A DNA stretch of 64,000 bases from Streptomyces sp. NBC_01304 (GCF_035975855.1 NZ_CP109055.1:9424001-9488000), one strand, 5' to 3'. Shown: positions 1 to 9,116, counted from the first letter of the stretch. Translations and numbers: made by a program. The notes: generated from the sequence alone by a model not told the origin.

Positions 1-2
1 CT

Positions 3-71
3 GTCCGGCCTGCTGACATCGAAGAGCCGGCCTGGGGCGCGTACAACGAGGGCCGGCCCGCCTGCAACTGA
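3..71 (+). CDS. C-terminal end of an unidentified gene (partial)
   Basis: The third forward frame is open from the window edge to a TGA at 69-71 and encodes a plausible tail (ADIEEPAWGAYNEGRPACN). Only about 22 residues are visible, so no family can be assigned. The 80 bases after it hold no gene that I can support. Confidence 0.25.
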   Translation, partial: VRPADIEEPAWGAYNEGRPACN

Positions 72-151
72 CCACGGACGGACGGCCCACCCGGCCATCA
101 CCACTGCCCGTGCCTGGAAGAAACACCCCCAATCCCGCCCGATGCCCGTGA

Positions 152-340
152 TCAGAATTCACGCGGTGGATCGAGGCTGAGCTCCGACTGGAGGTCGGGT
201 CGATCTTTAGAGCCGAGCAGTTGAATTAGCGCGATCGCGATCGGAAGAATCAACGTTGTCGCACTGCGCGCGAGCAGGGCAACGGCACCGGCCGGGCCGG
301 CCCCCACCACGGCAAGATCGAACTTACCCTCGTCGGCCAT
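152..340 (-). CDS. Small single-pass membrane protein
   Basis: A 62-residue protein with one hydrophobic stretch (about residues 10-40, rich in Ala, Gly, Leu and Ile) and a charged tail. The ATG at 340 follows GAGG at a spacing of five bases. It begins 46 bases downstream of the lectin-like gene on the same strand, so the two are probably co-transcribed. The family is not recognised. The placement suggests an accessory to the secreted protein, such as an immunity or anchoring partner, but that is inference. Confidence 0.45.
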   Translation of the reverse strand: MADEGKFDLAVVGAGPAGAVALLARSATTLILPIAIALIQLLGSKDRPDLQSELSLDPPREF

Positions 341-386
341 GCACCTCAGCATTCCGGCGAGGACCGTGCGTGCTCCAGGAGAGAAA

Positions 387-2078
387 TCAGGTCCATGGGT
401 CGCAACCAGCGATAATGCCACCGATCGCTGCACCGATCACGGCGCCGGCCTGTCCGTCAGCGGACGCCCACCAGGGTGCGTTTGGAGCCCACTCGATCTT
501 GTCTGTTGTGTTGGTCAGTGCTTCGAGCCAGGCCCGCTGCTTGTCGCTCAAGTTGGCCGCGATGATGCTCCAGTCGAATCCGGGGTGGACCGCGCTGGCA
601 TAGGCTTCGCACTTACCGCCGCGTTGAGGCTTGGGGCCGCCAGCAAGCGGCGAACCATTGATCGTGAAAGCGGTGTAGACATGCTTGTTGGGGCCAAAGG
701 AGCTTCCCTCGGCGTAGTGGCTCTGCCCTGCAGGCACATGGAATCTGTTGTCGTTCTGGTCTCGGGCGGAGACGGAAACGTTGGCGGTCGTGACGGTGTA
801 CTTGTTGGAGCCCACGGTCGGAAGATTCCAGTTGATCTTCACCTCCTTGCCGCTGCTACTCCGGTACGTCACCGAACCCTCCGGCCCAGTGAACAGTGTG
901 TCGGAGCGAACCTGCAAGATGCCGACTTTCCCGGGCTCGATCTCGTCCGGGGCGTCGATATTGACGTGCTCCTTCTCATTGAAGGACTTCCGCACGTAGG
1001 TTTCGGCCGACTCGTTGTAGATGAGCGACTCAAAGGTGCCATCCGCCCCCGGAGCCCCCTCGATCCCCAGTCGCGCGCCGGGTGAGTACTCCCACATCGT
1101 GGGGCGATCCTTGATCATGAACTTCTGGTTGGCTCCGCCGGTCTTAGGCAAGAGTTCGAGCTTGGTTCCGTTGGCCATGCTGTTATCAGGAACGGTGAGC
1201 ACTCTGCCTGTCTGGTCGTTGCTTTCCACGGTATAGGTATCACCCCCAAGGGATGTCAACTTGAATTGACCCCATTCGGAGCAGGTTCCTGCGTAGACAT
1301 CAGAAGCGTTACTGAAATACTTTATGCAGCCGTCATTTTCCTTCGACTTGAACTGCACTCCATTCCCGGTGCGCTCTACCTTCCAGGCCTGATTATCTCC
1401 GCCTGTGGCTTCGAATTGAATTACATTGCGGCTGTCACCGAGAGGGTTCGGCGCCATATCTACGACCTTGCCGCTATGGATAGCCGTCATCGTCAGATTC
1501 TTGCCGAACTCGGGAAGCGAGGGAGTTACATCAATATCGAACTGAAACACATGCTCTTTCCAGTCGGCATCTTTCCTCATCGCCAGGAGGCCGGTGGCAT
1601 CGTTCCATAGCATTAGTGACTCGCTATCACCCCGGGCGACATTTTTGATGCGGAACTTCCCGTCTTTATCATTCGCGATCTTCCATTGCTGCTTGGCGTC
1701 GCCACTGTCGCAAGTAGCGTGGTGCAGCGAGCGGCCAGTGCCATCTAGTTCCTGGTCATAAGTGAGACATCTACCCTCGACCTCGAGCAACACGCTGCCA
1801 CCAGGCGCGGCAAGAGGGGTCCACTGCTGGTTGACGCCGCCATGGCCGGCATGCAGTGCGACTCGATCAGGCATTTTGTCGAGAACTCGCCCGTCCGCAT
1901 TGTGCTTGATTCGGAGCGGCATCCCAATGAAGTCCTGTTGGGTTGCCGCAGGTGAAGCCGACGACTGTGAACTCGATGCCGTAAAGGCCGAGGCCTCACT
2001 TACAGCCGAGCCGGCTGCGATCAGGCTGGCAAGGACCGCCAATGCTGCGCGCCTTGCATATGGAGCCATGGCGATCAT
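387..2078 (-). CDS. Secreted protein with ricin-like (QxW) lectin repeats
   Basis: 563 residues. The N-terminus is a typical Sec signal (MIAMAPYARRAALAVLASL, then a small-residue region and an Ala/Ser/Thr-rich linker). Residues about 50-345 carry repeated QxW-type motifs (VNQQWTPLA, AKQQWKIAN, DNQAWKVER, ANQKFMIKD), as in ricin B-type beta-trefoil lectins, so carbohydrate binding is likely. The following 150 residues look beta-rich and are unrecognised. The last 20 residues form a hydrophobic glycine-zipper-like segment (AGAVIGAAIGGIIAG) ending in CDPWT. The ATG at 2078 is preceded by AAGGAG at five bases; a second ATG at 2069 is possible. The open frame runs on upstream through an IS1380 relic, which I regard as chance. 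The C-terminal segment could insert into membranes, making this a possible lectin-type toxin or effector. That role is inference. Confidence 0.75.
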   Translation of the reverse strand: MIAMAPYARRAALAVLASLIAAGSAVSEASAFTASSSQSSASPAATQQDFIGMPLRIKHNADGRVLDKMPDRVALHAGHGGVNQQWTPLAAPGGSVLLEVEGRCLTYDQELDGTGRSLHHATCDSGDAKQQWKIANDKDGKFRIKNVARGDSESLMLWNDATGLLAMRKDADWKEHVFQFDIDVTPSLPEFGKNLTMTAIHSGKVVDMAPNPLGDSRNVIQFEATGGDNQAWKVERTGNGVQFKSKENDGCIKYFSNASDVYAGTCSEWGQFKLTSLGGDTYTVESNDQTGRVLTVPDNSMANGTKLELLPKTGGANQKFMIKDRPTMWEYSPGARLGIEGAPGADGTFESLIYNESAETYVRKSFNEKEHVNIDAPDEIEPGKVGILQVRSDTLFTGPEGSVTYRSSSGKEVKINWNLPTVGSNKYTVTTANVSVSARDQNDNRFHVPAGQSHYAEGSSFGPNKHVYTAFTINGSPLAGGPKPQRGGKCEAYASAVHPGFDWSIIAANLSDKQRAWLEALTNTTDKIEWAPNAPWWASADGQAGAVIGAAIGGIIAGCDPWT

Positions 2079-2313
2079 GGCATCTCCTTCTGTAGCTACT
2101 GGGTCGCGCGCTCTCGAATTTCGGCACACGTCTGCTCTGTCCGACCCTTGAATCAATAAAATATGGTCAAGCTTTCGCAAAGCAGGTCCAAAGCATGCAG
2201 GTTTTTGGGCGTCAAAATCCCGGGCCAAAAGGCCTGTTTTGAACAGGGGCAAAGGTCCCTCCAGTCGATCAGATTGACAGGGTGGGGCGCGAGTGTTAGC
2301 CTTGACCATTAAT

Positions 2314-2343
2314 GAGTCCTCGTCAGTTCGCTGATGGGGACTC
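2314..2343. terminator. Hairpin with TTCG loop between the lectin gene and an IS1380 relic
   Basis: Arms GAGTCC and GGACTC enclose a GTCAG/CTGAT inner stem with a TTCG loop. It could be a terminator for transcription leaving the IS1380 relic or part of the IS end. The surrounding 2079-2428 holds no gene. It must contain the promoter of the lectin gene, but I cannot pick -35/-10 boxes with confidence. Confidence 0.45.
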
Positions 2344-2428
2344 TGCGTTTGTGTGGTGCGGTCCTTTCGGGGTCGGGGCAGGTTGAGGGCCCGGCTCTCG
2401 CGTCTGTCGGGATGATCGAAGTGGCTGG

Positions 2429-3390
2429 TCAGCCGGAGTTCGGCAGGGCTTGGATCCGGTCGATTGCCTGGGTGATGACGTCGGTCCAGGGCCATTGGGT
2501 GGGCAGGCGGAGCCAGCGGCGGCGGCCGGTGTTCACGAGTTGCGCGGCGGCGGAGAACAGTCGCAGGCGGAGCCGTTTGGGTTCCCAGCGGCGGGTGTCG
2601 CCGGTCAGGGCGAGCATCGGCATCCAGGCGAGGATGTCGAGGGCGAGGGAGACGATCTCGAGCCAGATGATCTGGTTCTGCGCGGTGTCGTGCAGGGGAA
2701 GGTTGCGCAGGCCGGTGTCGCGGGCATTGCGGATGCGGTCCTCGCAGCGGGCTCGCCGGCGGTGACGCAGTTCCAACTCGGCGAGCTGGCCGCCTTTGGT
2801 GTTGGTGGCGAAGCAGGTCAGCCCTAGTCCGTCGAGGTCGGTGAAACGCAACTGCGCGCCGGGGCGCGGCCGTTCCTTGCGGACGATCAGCCGCATCCCC
2901 TTGGGCCAGGTGGTCAGGTCGGGCATGTCGGTGATCTCCGGGACCCAGGCACCGGGCCGTTCGGTGCCGCCCGCGTCGTAGGCCGGCGTCCACGCCCGCT
3001 TGGGGATCTTCAGCACGGCCTGGTGGAGGGCGTCGGTGATGGTCATTCCAACGGAATACGACAGCCACCGGCCCGACTTGGAGAGCCAGTCAAGGAAGGC
3101 GTGGGTGCCGCCGGCGGAGTCGGTGCGGATCAGCGCCTGCCGCCCTCGCCGCGAGGCTTTGGGCAGTTGGGCCAGGGGAGCCCGGTGGCTTCGATGTGGT
3201 CGCTCGCGGTGTTGGAGCCCGCGTTGCCCGGCCGCAACAGGGCGGCCACCGGCTCCCCGGAACCGTCCTGGCCGTGGTCGACGAAGGCGAGCAGGGGGTG
3301 ATGGCCGAAGGTCTTCTTCCAGGTCGCGGTGGCGTCCTGTTTCTCGGAGTGCGCGAGCACCAGCACCCCGTCGATGTCCACGATCACCGA
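2429..3390 (-). pseudogene. IS1380-family transposase relic (N-terminus missing, frameshifted)
   Basis: The N-terminal fragment reads IVDIDGVLVLAHSEKQDAT, followed by FGHHPLLAFVDHG and GNAGSNTASDHI, which are hallmarks of the IS1380 DDE domain (first Asp in DIDGVLV). The frame shifts near 3170 into a segment containing LIRTDSAGGTHAFLDWL (second Asp), then the C-terminal part to the stop at 2429. About the first 130 residues are absent beyond 3390. It is therefore inactive. A second, differently damaged copy lies at 18.4-19.8 kb. Confidence 0.8.
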
Positions 3391-3455
3391 TCCGTAGAGC
3401 TCGGCCGATACCGTGGGCGTCGATCGTCCGAGGCGGGTACAGGGAGGGGGCGGCA

Positions 3456-3704
3456 GTGTCGCTCACGGAGCCAACCGGGTGGGCGGACCTGTTCACGCGA
3501 GATGTCGACGGACAGGCAGTGCAGTTTGTGAGACCTGCTGATGTCGATGGCCCGGCGTGGGCCGCGTACGCCGGGGACCGGTTCCTCGGCATGGTCTACG
3601 CGGAGCCCAGTCGTGGCGGGCCGCTGTGGCGGGCCGGCTCGGCCGCCGAGCGGCACCCTCGGCTCGAGGACGCGATACGGGCTCTGCAGGTCACATCTGG
3701 TTGA
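3456..3704 (+). CDS. Small hypothetical protein
   Basis: 82 residues from a GTG at 3456, chosen because AGGGAGGGG sits six bases upstream. The protein is acidic and Trp-containing (GWADLFTRDVDG, AAYAGDRFLGMVY, HPRLEDAIRAL) with no signal peptide or membrane segment. I do not recognise the family. It sits alone between the truncated IS1380 and IS110 relics, so it may be a survivor of an older gene block. Confidence 0.5.
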   Translation: MSLTEPTGWADLFTRDVDGQAVQFVRPADVDGPAWAAYAGDRFLGMVYAEPSRGGPLWRAGSAAERHPRLEDAIRALQVTSG

Positions 3705-3843
3705 AATGAAGCGGCCGGGCCCGTGTTGGGCCCGGCCGGTTTGGCGATGAATAGGGTCAAGGTGAAGCGGGGCGCCCCTCCTACGCCGGGGGGGGTGCCC
3801 CTATCTCTTTCGTCAAGGGGCGGGGCGGTTGTTCTGTCGTAGT

Positions 3844-4606
3844 TCAGGCGGTTTGGGGGATGGTGTGGGATTGGAAGAAGGTGCCGTCGCGGAGCATCGC
3901 GAAGAGCACGTCGACGCGGCGGCGGGCGAGACACATCAGGGCCTGCTTGTGGCGTTTCCCTTCGGTTTTCTTCCGTTCGTAGTAGGCCCTGGATGCCGGG
4001 TCGGAGAGCGAGGCGAACGCGGCGAGGAAGAAGGCCCGTTTCAGGTGCTTGTTGCCTCGGCGGGACGGGCTTTCGCCTCGGATCGAGGATCCGGATCTGC
4101 GGGTGACGGGGGCGAGCCCAGCGTAGGCGGCGAGGTGTCCGGCGGTGGGGAATGCGGTTCCGTCACCGACGTCGATGAGGATCCTTGCTCCGGTCCTGGA
4201 GTTCCGCGACGGTCTCGTCCGTCAGCTCGATGGAGCGGAGCGTGTGCGGCATGGTCCGGGCGGCGTCCGCGATGATCGCCGCATCGCGGGCGTCGGTCTT
4301 GCCCTCGCCCGGATAGAGGTCCGCAATCCGCCGCATCGTCAGACCCGGCAGATAGGCGACCTCGCAGCCCGCATCGCGGGCAACCGCCAGCGGCAGAGCC
4401 CCGATCGAGGCAGGCTGGTCGACCACCACGAGCATCCGGCCGTACTTCTTGGTGAGCTTGCCGAGCATGGCCCGCATCTTCGGCTCGCTGTTCGACAGCG
4501 GCTTGTCGACCACGTTCTTGCCGTCCGGGGTGAGGCCGGTGGCGTGGTGTTCGCCCTTGCCGACGTCCAGGCCGAGGAAAACGGCCACGTCGCGGGTGTC
4601 GATCAC
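3844..4606 (-). pseudogene. IS110-family transposase with internal deletion
   Basis: The GTG at 4606 has GGAGGAA five bases upstream. The N-terminal DEDD RNase-H-like domain is present (VAVFLGLDVGKGEHHATGL, then GEGKTDARDAAIIAD). At about 4190 the frame changes from ELQDRSKDP to GARILIDVGDGTAFPT, joining directly to the Transposase_20 C-terminal domain (GLAPVTRRSGSSIRG, RRGNKHLKRAFF). In intact members roughly 150 residues separate these points, so this copy has lost its middle and its reading frame. Confidence 0.8.
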
Positions 4607-4825
4607 GTACTTCCTCCGATGAGGGTCTTGCGTTCCCGGCCAAGGCACGGCACCGACATTCGGCAACCACGTTACGAAGAGCGTTGCCAGCTGACCGGCG
4701 CTCTTGCCCCTATTAGCGATCTACCGGCGCCTTCCGGCCCGGTGACACCCCCCGGGTCATGGTCGACAGGGGGACATAGTCATGCCGGGCCAGAAGGCCG
4801 GGAGCCCCAAGATCATCGGGGCCGT

Positions 4826-5059
4826 CTAAAAGGTAACTCGGGGGCGGCCCGCGATCTGGTTGGTGAACGAGGTCCAGGCGGCCAGGGGGAAGCTGAGGTG
4901 CGGGCCGCCTTCCGTGTTCTGCTTGGAGTCGCGGACGTGGACGGTGTCGGGCTGAGGGCACGTTTCAACGCATTCGGTGCCCTGCTCGCTGCTGTATGAG
5001 GACTTGAACCACTCGCCGTACGGGCGGCCGGTGTCGGTGTGCGTGTTGATGGTGATCAG
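4826..5059 (-). CDS. DUF397 family protein
   Basis: About 77 residues containing the DUF397 signature (EWFKSSYSSEQGTECVETC, VHVRDSKQ, LSFPLAAWTSFTNQI). DUF397 proteins are small partners of Scr1/BldB-type XRE regulators (DUF5753) in Streptomyces and are usually encoded next to them, as here. No ATG or GTG exists upstream in frame. The best start is a CTG at 5059 overlapping the TGA of the upstream gene, implying translational coupling. The start is therefore uncertain. Confidence 0.7.
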   Translation of the reverse strand: MITINTHTDTGRPYGEWFKSSYSSEQGTECVETCPQPDTVHVRDSKQNTEGGPHLSFPLAAWTSFTNQIAGRPRVTF

Positions 5060-5544
5060 ACCTCTCGTGCGAATCGTTCCAGTAGAGCCGGGGTCTCGTG
5101 GTCGGGCAGAGTCCCGCCGGCGAGGAAGTCGAGACGGCGGCCGAACTGCTTGACCACCTTCGGCTTCGACACCACCTGCACCGCGGAGGAGACGGTGCTC
5201 ATGGACACGACCGGACCGGGCAGGTCCTTGCGGTCGAAGTCCAGGACCGTGAAGCCTCCCGAGGTCACCCGGTAGGCGGGGGCCGAGAAGGGGATGACCC
5301 GCACGGTCACGTTCGGGAGCCGGGCCAGCTCGGCGATCTGCCGGTACTGGTCCCGCATGATCTCGGCATTGCCGACCACGTTCCGCAGCGCCGACTCGTC
5401 CATCAGGCAGAACAGTTCGGCACCTGCTTCCGTGATCAGTTTCTTGCGTTTCGCTCGGACCTCCACCGAGCCGTCGATGAAGTCGGTGTTGGTCTCGTCT
5501 GCGCCCTTCGCCGACTCCATCAACGCGCGGGGCCCTGCTCGCAA
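5056..5544 (-). pseudogene. DUF5753 regulator, helix-turn-helix half missing
   Basis: The sequence matches the C-terminal DUF5753 domain of Streptomyces XRE regulators (VEVRAKRKKLITE, LFCLMDESALRNVVG, RLPNVTVRVIPFS). A full-length member has roughly 270-290 residues with an N-terminal DNA-binding domain. Here homology begins at about residue 7, at a junction near 5535 where an unrelated plus-strand fragment begins. The TTG at 5544 is probably artefactual. Without its helix-turn-helix it cannot act as a conventional repressor. Confidence 0.65.
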
Positions 5545-5852
5545 AGCTCCACCGTGATCTGCTCGCGCTCGATGCCGAGTACCGCATCGAATCGTTCGGC
5601 ACGAAGTTCGGCGGCCTACGCGTCACCGCCTGCGACCGCTTCCAGGACGGCGAGTTCGACGGAGAGTTCGCCGACCGGGCCACCGCCCTGACCGACGCGG
5701 CCGAGACCGCCTCCGAGCACACCTGCGAAACCTGCGGCGGCCCGGGCCGCATCCGCCTTGACGGCGACCTGGCCTGGATGCAGGCCAGTTGCGATACCTG
5801 CCGTACTCCCAGATCACCGTCGGCCGCCCCGGCCGGCCACACGGCCGAGTAG
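5541..5852 (+). pseudogene. Fragment of a Streptomyces mobile-element protein with Cys motifs
   Basis: The forward frame 5541-5852 reads LHRDLLALDAEYRIESFG, FGGLRVTACDRFQDGEFDG, then two Cys pairs (HTCETCGG and SCDTCR) suggesting a zinc ribbon. Proteins of this layout occur in Streptomyces phages and plasmids (recalled, not searched). There is no start codon, and the beginning coincides with the truncation point of the DUF5753 gene, so this is a recombination junction. Confidence 0.45.
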
Positions 5853-5859
5853 CGGGACC

Positions 5860-6507
5860 TCAGCGGTCCAGGGCCTTGATTCCCGTCTCCAGGGCCTTCT
5901 GCGCTCCGCTGTTGAGACTGCCGGGGGCGCCGATGCGGCCCAGGGCGTCCCACTGTGCGGGGGTGACGAGGGCGTGGACCTTGACGTCGTCCAGCGGGCC
6001 GACGGAGCCGTCCGGCCGCTTGCCGAACTCGGTGGTGCGGCCCTGCCACATCTCGGCGAGCTGATCGAGCACCCGCTCACGCCACTCGTCGGGCAGCGGG
6101 CCGCCCTGCTCAGCCGCGGCCAGGGCGATGACCTCGGTGGCGGCCGAGGCGGGCAGGGCGCCCAGGTCCCGCACGATCAGCGCCAGGCGCTTGGCGAGCC
6201 CGTCCTGAGTGGCCGCGTAGTCGTCGCCGCTGCGGTAGAGCATGTCGTACACCGGCCGTCGCATCTCATCGCTCACGCAGTTGGCCGCGATCTCCTCGAC
6301 GGGCCGCTTGCGGATCTCGGCGCCACGGCGGAGTCTCTGCGCCGCCTGGCCGCTCACACGGACCGTGATGATTGTAGATAGCCCGGTCGTCGCCGGAGCT
6401 GTCGCTGCACGGGGGCTCAGTGTCCATGGGGACCGACGGTAGTACGCGCCTGCGTCCCGGCGGGCCACCTTCCCGATGCCCGGCACCAGGCGGGGAAACA
6501 AGGGCAA
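5860..6507 (-). CDS. Hypothetical protein with possible ribbon-helix-helix segment
   Basis: 215 residues from a TTG at 6507 with AGGGA upstream. Residues about 45-75 (ITVRVSGQAAQRLRRGAEI, RPVEEIAANCV) have the beta-strand/two-helix pattern of a ribbon-helix-helix DNA-binding domain. The remainder is helical and Ala/Leu-rich (GPLPDEWRERVLDQLAEMW). It is transcribed divergently from the three-gene operon at 6679, with a large hairpin between them. A regulator of that operon is a reasonable guess but unproven. Confidence 0.5.
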   Translation of the reverse strand: MPLFPRLVPGIGKVARRDAGAYYRRSPWTLSPRAATAPATTGLSTIITVRVSGQAAQRLRRGAEIRKRPVEEIAANCVSDEMRRPVYDMLYRSGDDYAATQDGLAKRLALIVRDLGALPASAATEVIALAAAEQGGPLPDEWRERVLDQLAEMWQGRTTEFGKRPDGSVGPLDDVKVHALVTPAQWDALGRIGAPGSLNSGAQKALETGIKALDR

Positions 6508-6537
6508 GCCTGTCCCTCGTGCAGGTGTCAGTGACCT

Positions 6538-6572
6538 GCCTTCCTGGTGCGGCGAAGCCGCACCAGGAAGGC
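6538..6572. promoter_or_regulatory. Perfect 16-bp inverted repeat with GAA loop
   Basis: Left arm GCCTTCCTGGTGCGGC and its exact complement are separated by GAA. It lies in the divergent promoter region between the genes at 6507 (minus) and 6679 (plus). A structurally similar hairpin (15-bp stem, GGA loop) is at 9773-9805. It may be an operator, a terminator, or a mobile palindrome. Confidence 0.6.
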
Positions 6573-6678
6573 CCGATGCGTCAACTCGGCGCCACTGAAG
6601 ACGAGTTAAGGCGTCAACGCATCGCGTTCATTTGATTACACTGCGCGGCCGTCGAACTGACTGCGATGGGACATCCGT

Positions 6679-7521
6679 ATGAGCTACACAGACCAGGACG
6701 TGCGCGAAGGGCGGCGGCTGATGAACGAGGGCTGCCAGAACCGCCTCGGCATCGGCGACAAGCTGTTGGGCGTCACGGCCCCGGGCGGCCCCGAGGGCAC
6801 CTTGGACCAGTACTGCGACGAGATCAGCCTGAGCCCGCGCACAGCCCGCGACTACCGGCACACCGCCCGCATGTGCACGCCTCCGGTGAGGCAGGTCGTG
6901 GCCGACAGCGGTGTCCACGTCAGCTACAGCGCGCTTCGCGAAGGCGCCCGTCTGGCTCCCTCCGGAAAGCCGTACGACGAGGGCTACAACACCCTGCGCT
7001 CGATGCTGCAGGAGGCGAGCGAGGCCGGCACCGACCGGATCAGCGCTGCTTCGTACCGCCGTGCGCTGGGTCTGGGGCCGACGCTGCAGGATCTGTCCGA
7101 CCCCGCCAGCACCATGAACGTGGCCCAGTACCTGGGCTCGTTGCCTCCCCTGGAGCGCGACAAGGTGCTGCGGGAACTGGTGGAAGAGGACGACGCCTTC
7201 CGTGACGCGGTGAAACGGGTCATGGACGACAAGCGCCGCCGCGACCGCGAGGGCCGCATCGACCGCGATGGGGACAAGCCGAGCAAGTCCCAGGCCCTGG
7301 CCCGGGAACTGGTGCGGCTGAGCGACCAGATCACCGCCCTCATGCACCGATACCCGCCGTCCACCGTCCTGGACTTCACCGACGCCCAGACGGCCGCCTG
7401 CATGCAAGCGCTCGGGACTGCAGAAGTCCTCGTCAAGTGGATCGGGGTCAGGGTCAAGGACGACGCGACCACCGTCGCCGGCGGCCAGCAGGCCGCCACC
7501 CCGGATCTGGTGGGCGTGTGA
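6679..7521 (+). CDS. Hypothetical DUF6192-like protein, first gene of a coupled operon
   Basis: 280 residues. The N-terminal region (IGDKLLGVTAPGG, LSPRTARDYRHTARMC) looks like a helix-turn-helix-containing domain of Streptomyces plasmid proteins such as DUF6192; this assignment is from memory. A coiled-coil rich in Arg, Asp and Lys occupies about 175-215, and the C-terminus is helical. Its TGA overlaps the ATG of the next gene (TGATG), so the operon is translationally coupled. No membrane segment or catalytic motif is seen. It belongs with the two following genes and is convergent with the Tn554-like recombinase genes. Confidence 0.55.
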   Translation: MSYTDQDVREGRRLMNEGCQNRLGIGDKLLGVTAPGGPEGTLDQYCDEISLSPRTARDYRHTARMCTPPVRQVVADSGVHVSYSALREGARLAPSGKPYDEGYNTLRSMLQEASEAGTDRISAASYRRALGLGPTLQDLSDPASTMNVAQYLGSLPPLERDKVLRELVEEDDAFRDAVKRVMDDKRRRDREGRIDRDGDKPSKSQALARELVRLSDQITALMHRYPPSTVLDFTDAQTAACMQALGTAEVLVKWIGVRVKDDATTVAGGQQAATPDLVGV

Positions 7522-8501
7522 TGGACCCGGCTGAGGACGACGGCGAGGACCGTCTCAACGCTGACATCGAGGAGTTCGCCGCCCATGACCGCAAGGGCGG
7601 CTGGGCCCGAGCCCTTCTGATCGCCCGCCGCGTCGAGCCCGACGAGAACAACGGGGTTGGATTCGGACAGGAGTCCACGAAGCGTTTCGGCCGAAACACT
7701 TTCCGGCGCATCAGCGCTCGGGAATTCGCCCGCCGGTCGGGAAGTACCGCCAAGCGGATCATGGCCTTCCACGAGGCATGGAAGCGTGCGACCGCGGATG
7801 GCATCGTTCCCGCGTTCCACAAGCTGACCCCGGGGCTTGAGGTAGAGCTGCCCGATGAGGAGGAGACCCCCTTCTTCGGCGAGCATGGCTACTACCGCAG
7901 TTACGAAGCCCGGATGAACAGCGGCGAGCGGCGGAAGTCGATCGAGCAGGAGGCCGAACGAGCGGGGATCTCCCCGACTACCGCGGTCCATGTGGCTCAG
8001 CAGCCGAAGGCACTCAAGACCGCGATCCTGGCCGACGAAACCGCCCGGACCACTGCCGAGGAAGCCCTTGCGGAGTTCAAGCGGCGTCAGGCACGCGCGG
8101 ACACCGAAGACCATGCGGCCGCCAGACAGGCGGCCGAGGAAGCCGACCGCGAGTACGACGGGGGGGAAGAATCCCCGGACCGCCAGGCCCAGGACGCGGA
8201 GGCCGTGGCGGTTCAGCGGGCGGTCCTCGCCACGTCGAGGCAGGCGGCCGAGCCGGACGTGGCCCTGCAGGTGTTCACCGAGATGACCGAAGTCCGCCTG
8301 GCCACGCTGCGGGCGCTGTCGCTGCTGCAGCGCCACCAGGTGCACTTCACCGGGGAGCGGAGCCGGGCCATCACCGACCTGTGTGCCGCCTCGGAAGCGG
8401 CCATCGCCTTCATCCGTGACCTGACCGCCGGACCCTATACCGCGCTGAACGACGACGCCTTGCAAGCGTTCCTGGACGAGAGTGAGAAGAAGCTTCGGTG
8501 A
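7521..8501 (+). CDS. Hypothetical coiled-coil protein, second gene of the operon
   Basis: 326 residues from an ATG overlapping the upstream stop. Residues about 50-100 (RRISAREFARRSGSTAKRI, AFHEAWKRA) resemble a helix-turn-helix. A long charged coiled coil (about 170-240) follows, and the C-terminal helical domain contains LATLRALSLLQRHQVHF. It overlaps the next gene by four bases (GTGA). No enzyme motif is present. A DNA-binding or scaffold role alongside its neighbours is inference. Confidence 0.55.
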   Translation: MDPAEDDGEDRLNADIEEFAAHDRKGGWARALLIARRVEPDENNGVGFGQESTKRFGRNTFRRISAREFARRSGSTAKRIMAFHEAWKRATADGIVPAFHKLTPGLEVELPDEEETPFFGEHGYYRSYEARMNSGERRKSIEQEAERAGISPTTAVHVAQQPKALKTAILADETARTTAEEALAEFKRRQARADTEDHAAARQAAEEADREYDGGEESPDRQAQDAEAVAVQRAVLATSRQAAEPDVALQVFTEMTEVRLATLRALSLLQRHQVHFTGERSRAITDLCAASEAAIAFIRDLTAGPYTALNDDALQAFLDESEKKLR

Positions 8502-9097
8502 GTCCCAAGCACGACAGTGACGCCCCCACCCGGGGAGTGCAGGACGCCATCGACGTCCTGCTGTGGCTGAAGCACAACCCCGGCCGTGAACTGTCCTACG
8601 CGGACATCTCCAGAGGTACCGGCATCCCCGACGGCCGCCTGCGTCGGGCGGTGCCCAAAGCCCGGATCGCCGCCCACGAACTCGGCGACCGCCTGGAACA
8701 GTTCATGTACTCCCGTGACCCGCTTCGACGCGGGGCAATGGTGACGCGTTTCCACCGGTCCGGCCAGGGCGACGAATACGGCGCACTGGACGCGCTGCTT
8801 GCCTGCCGCAGGACCGTCACCAAGATGAGCGACATGCGCCGTGCCTGCATCTTCGAGGCCAGCAATCCCAACAGCATCGACGCTGAAGCCTTCGGGCAGA
8901 TGGCTCAGGCCGCTGAGGGCAGCATGCGGACCATCAGCGGAGTCGAGCGACTGGGCACGAAGGTCGTCCAGACGGAGGGGACCAACCGGCGTCTGGCGAA
9001 ACGGATCGCGGAACTGGAGACCCAGATCGCTGAGATGACCGTGGAGACGCCGGCCGCATCGGCGCCCACCACGTCGGCCTCAACCGCGTCCGGTTGA
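8498..9097 (+). CDS. Hypothetical winged-helix-like protein, third gene of the operon
   Basis: 199 residues from a GTG at 8498 overlapping the upstream TGA. The N-terminal 60 residues (VQDAIDVLLWLKHNPGREL, YADISRGTGIPDGRLRRAV) have the layout of a winged helix. The C-terminus is a coiled coil (NRRLAKRIAELETQIAEM) with an Ala/Thr/Ser tail. It ends 19 bases before a terminator-like hairpin. The three-gene set may be cargo of the adjacent recombinase element. Confidence 0.55.
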   Translation: MSPKHDSDAPTRGVQDAIDVLLWLKHNPGRELSYADISRGTGIPDGRLRRAVPKARIAAHELGDRLEQFMYSRDPLRRGAMVTRFHRSGQGDEYGALDALLACRRTVTKMSDMRRACIFEASNPNSIDAEAFGQMAQAAEGSMRTISGVERLGTKVVQTEGTNRRLAKRIAELETQIAEMTVETPAASAPTTSASTASG

Positions 9098-9116
9098 CCT
9101 GGCCAACGATGTGCCT

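Noticed and set aside
387..3068. 893-residue minus-strand frame joining the lectin protein to upstream sequence
   Set aside because: The upstream 330 codons are antisense or out-of-frame IS1380 DNA. A signal peptide and ribosome site at 2078 mark the real start.
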